A stretch of 10,776 nt of DNA from Stramenopiles sp. TOSAG23-3 (taxonomy: Eukaryota; Sar). Position numbers and translations under genes: made by a program. The stretch is from contig LT642789.1 in NCBI GenBank assembly GCA_900128585.1, positions 1 to 10,776 on the forward strand, read 5' to 3'. Shown here in pieces: positions 7,295 to 10,776 of this stretch. The stretch's first letter is position 1; the number at the start of each line of letters is the position of its first letter. A model generated the notes under the pieces. It worked only from the letters and a program-made list of their open reading frames with translations. It made no database searches and was not told the DNA's origin.

Positions 7295-7851
7295 TGCGCG
7301 CTGGGGCGGCATCGGGATGGCCGTACGCCGTGCGGCCAAGGTAAACCATACGCAGTGTTATTAGAACAGCGTGCTGAGTTTGACGACGTACAGAGCTAAA
7401 ATCGTAATTTATGTCACCACAAGAGTATATTGATTACGAAAGTACTCTGTACAGTAAAATTACAGGAGCAGAGGTAAGTTCGCAGTGCATGAAGGAACGT
7501 AACGTAAACCTTCAATGGGCAAAAGGAGCAGATTCACTTTCGCGGTACACGAATAATATAAATTTTAATTTACTTAAATAACAGCCAGTTTTAAAATTGT
7601 TTTTAAAGTCATCACTACCTTCCATCAAAGATATGATACCAATGTTGTAAACGAAAGATGGTTCTCGCTACAACATGTTATAAATTAATGCTAAAATTCA
7701 AAATTGGGTTTAAATTTTTAATTATTTTAATTGCTTCAAAACGGTTCGGGATCGACCCTGGGCGCCGTGGATTCGTCCTCCACGCCATCGGCCCCATCCT
7801 CAAAAGGCAAGAAAGAGTATACGCTGTGCGTGCGTGCGTTCTTCTTCTCTC
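7295..7851. other. Convergent spacer between RING and reptin genes
   Basis: No credible gene. GC-rich tails of about 50 and 110 bases directly follow the two stop codons, and the middle (about 7555-7735) is strongly AT-rich. The plus-strand flank contains ATTACGAAAGTACT starting at 7434 and AGTAAAA at 7453-7459, resembling the aldehyde dehydrogenase 3' flank. It also holds two degenerate 30-base direct repeats exactly 60 bases apart (7464-7493 and 7524-7553). A consensus-like splice donor GAGGTAAGT occurs at 7471-7479, with no convincing partner. Confidence 0.6.
7319..7337 (+). terminator. GC-rich hairpin just after the RING gene stop
   Basis: Seven bases GGCCGTA (7319-7325) pair with TGCGGCC (7331-7337), including one G-U pair in RNA, around a five-base loop. 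It begins 25 bases after the TGA in an unusually GC-rich tail of the 3' flank. It may be a 3' UTR structure affecting stability or 3' processing. Eukaryotic termination does not normally use such hairpins, so the role is open. Confidence 0.35.
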
Positions 7852-9279
<1,428 letters not shown>

Positions 9280-9330
9280 TTAAAAAAACACTATCGAGGA
9301 TGAGATTGAATATATAATTATATGTGTATA

Positions 9331-9338
9331 TTTATATA
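9331..9338 (-). promoter_or_regulatory. TATA box candidate of the reptin gene
   Basis: The minus strand reads TATATAAA here, 64-71 bases upstream of the ATG, inside an AT-rich stretch (9309-9341). The distance is similar to the TATAAA of the short-chain dehydrogenase gene (53-58 bases). No ATG lies between the element and the start. The surrounding TATA-rich DNA makes the exact element uncertain. Confidence 0.45.
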
Positions 9339-9460
9339 TAGAAAGAGAGATACGTTGATAAATGTAATTGTACCTTTTCCGTGTTAACATCCGGTTTGGA
9401 TTTGTTTAGTTATCATTTGGTTGGGTTCAGTTGTTTCCATTTCCATGTCTTTTCATAGAA

Positions 9461-9513
9461 TTCCTTTTTTCTTCCTTTTTTCCTTCTTTCTTTCTTTCTT
9501 TCTTTCTTCTTCT
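9461..9513. repeat. Homopyrimidine tract with (TTTC)n core
   Basis: All 53 bases are T or C on the plus strand; the core at about 9486-9506 is tandem TTTC. It lies about 195-245 bases upstream of the reptin start, so it reads as purine on the sense strand of that gene. No function can be read from it. Confidence 0.95.
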
Positions 9514-9791
9514 GATTTTTTGTATTTTGAATCCTATGCTATTCTTATATATTTAAATTCATTTTTGAAAATTCTTCTTCTTTTTAATAATAAAATAAAA
9601 TTATGATATACTAATATTAATATAAGTATATTATACTACCTATTTAATATACATATTATTTAAAATAGATACTGTGACAATGTTTCCTTCCTAGTCCTAA
9701 ATGACCATTCATTTTTTTTCTTCTTTTTTTAATTTAAAGTTAAAAAAAAAAGGATTTTTGAAAAGATATTTTTTTAATTTAGAATCTCCCG

Positions 9792-9927
9792 CTCTCTCTC
9801 TTCTCTCTTCTCTCTTCTCTCTTCTCTCTTCTCTCTTCTCTCTTCTCTCTTCTCTCTTTTCTCTTCTCTCTTCTCTCTTCTCTCTCTTCTCTCTTCTCTC
9901 TTCTCTCTCTTCTCTCTCCCTCTCCCC
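9792..9927. repeat. 136-base perfect homopyrimidine array of TCTCTTC heptamers
   Basis: Every base from 9792 to 9927 is C or T on the plus strand. Most of it is tandem TCTCTTC, with a TTTTCTC irregularity near 9856-9863 and a few units lengthened by one CT. The unit differs by one base from the TTTCTTC heptamer found at 5970-6031 and 10569-10776. Alternating CT content makes it a strong candidate for triplex (H-DNA) formation. Confidence 0.97.
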
Positions 9928-10127
9928 AGCCTCCTCCATCCAGCTGGTGGTATTAATTATTAGACTATTCAATTAAAAATGAAGAATGTATACTTTATAC
10001 TTTATACTTTACCGTCTTCTAATTTGAGTTGAGTGTCCACTCTCTGTGCTGCTGCCTTTTCTTTTTTTATTTTTTTTTCCCTTTTTTTTTAATTATTATT
10101 TATAATGGTTGAGTTGTTATAAAAAGA

Positions 10128-10247
10128 CTCCTTTTTCTTTCTTCTTCTTTTATCTTCTTCCTCTTCTTTCTTCTTCCTCTTCTTTCTTCTTCTTCTTCTT
10201 TCTTCTTCTTCTTCTTTCTTCTTCTTCTTCTTTCTTCTTCTTCTTCT
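10128..10247. repeat. Pyrimidine array with a 16-base higher-order unit
   Basis: Pyrimidine except for one A at 10152. Positions 10183-10246 are four perfect copies of TTTCTTCTTCTTCTTC. The unit before them (10167-10182) has C for T at its tenth base, and the unit before that (10151-10166) shares this change and also has A at its second base. Six 16-base units thus run from 10151 to 10246 with the variants ordered at one end. Confidence 0.93.
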
Positions 10248-10568
10248 GCTGTATTATATAGCTTCTAGAAGTTAATAGATGAGTGTATTATTAGGATAGA
10301 GTTTAGAGTAGCTAAACTAAGAATTCAATAAAATTACCAACCAACCGACCGAAAGAAAAAAAAACCAAATTGAATAAAGTAAAACATTAAAAATCCTATG
10401 AATTCATTATAGCCAATAATTATAATATGATTTTTGAAAACTATTTATTCCTATTATATAATTTATTAGAATATATTATAACAAAACAAGTACATATCGG
10501 TTTGACTCCTTCTTTCTTTTAATTCTTCTTTAATTCTTTTTCTTTAATTCTTCTTTCTTTTTATTTCA

Positions 10569-10776
10569 TCTTTCTTCTTTCTTCTTCTTTCTTCTTTCTT
10601 CTTTCTTCTTCTTCTTCTTCTTCTTTCTTCTTTCTTCTTTCTTCTTTCTTCTTTCTTCTTTCTTCTTTCTTCTATCTTCTTTCTTCTTTCTTCTTTTTTC
10701 TTTCTTCTTTCTTCTTTCTTCTTTCTTCTTTCTTCTTCTTCTTTCTTCTTTCTTCTTTCTTCTTTCTTCTTTCTTC
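10569..10776. repeat. TTTCTTC heptamer array running off the window
   Basis: 208 bases are pyrimidine on the plus strand except for a single A at 10674. The main unit is TTTCTTC, with TTC triplets inserted in places. It continues past the window edge, so its length is unknown. A less regular T-rich region with TTAATTC motifs (10508-10568) leads into it. Confidence 0.96.

Noticed and set aside
7471-7479. Consensus-like splice donor GAGGTAAGT after the RING gene
   Set aside because: It lies in the 3' flank with no convincing branch point, acceptor or downstream coding exon.
9701-9976. Roughly 90-codon frames on both strands (Ser/Leu and Glu/Arg repeats)
   Set aside because: They are direct translations of the TCTCTTC array with no non-repeat protein sequence of note.
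10569-10776. Telomere or subtelomere repeat at the window end
   Set aside because: The TTTCTTC unit contains no G on either the T-rich strand or in a telomere-like pattern, is interrupted by irregular units, and matches other arrays inside the window.
9461-10776. CRISPR array or mobile element
   Set aside because: The repeats are simple tandem pyrimidine units without spacers, terminal inverted repeats, or transposase or integrase coding sequence.

Overview
The window is nuclear-type eukaryotic DNA from an organism I cannot name. Five full-length protein genes read without a needed intron, and each preferred ATG has a purine at -3 and G at +4. TATA-like elements lie upstream of several genes and AATAAA signals follow two of them. 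The genes are GC-richer than the very AT-rich spacers, which carry long pyrimidine microsatellites. The gene content (prenylcysteine oxidase, RuvB-like 2/reptin, a membrane RING protein) excludes bacteria. An intron-poor protist or alga is plausible, but that is inference.

Layout, left to right. 1-725 is gene-free: a (TTTC)n array, AT-rich DNA and the 3' flank of the first gene. 726-2216 (minus) encodes a prenylcysteine oxidase with a signal peptide. 2217-2936 is a divergent promoter region with a G-rich block and a purine-rich leader. 2937-4388 (plus) encodes an NAD(P)-dependent aldehyde dehydrogenase. After a 154-base convergent spacer, 4543-5565 (minus) encodes a classical short-chain dehydrogenase with a hydrophobic C-terminus. 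5566-6265 is a second divergent promoter region with a pyrimidine microsatellite. 6266-7294 (plus) encodes an unrecognised two-pass membrane protein with a C-terminal RING finger. 7295-7851 is a convergent spacer. 7852-9267 (minus) encodes RuvB-like 2 (reptin). 9268-10776 has no gene and holds four homopyrimidine arrays that run to the window edge.

Strands alternate gene by gene (- + - + -), so nothing is an operon; neighbours share either promoters or 3' spacers. The most suggestive context is the first three genes. Prenylcysteine oxidase releases an isoprenoid aldehyde (farnesal or geranylgeranial) from prenylcysteine. An aldehyde dehydrogenase could oxidise that aldehyde to the acid, and an NAD-type membrane-associated short-chain dehydrogenase could interconvert it with the alcohol. 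The window may therefore hold a small prenylcysteine/isoprenoid salvage neighbourhood. This is a hypothesis from adjacency and family chemistry, not something the sequence proves. Reptin and the RING gene are probably unrelated to it.
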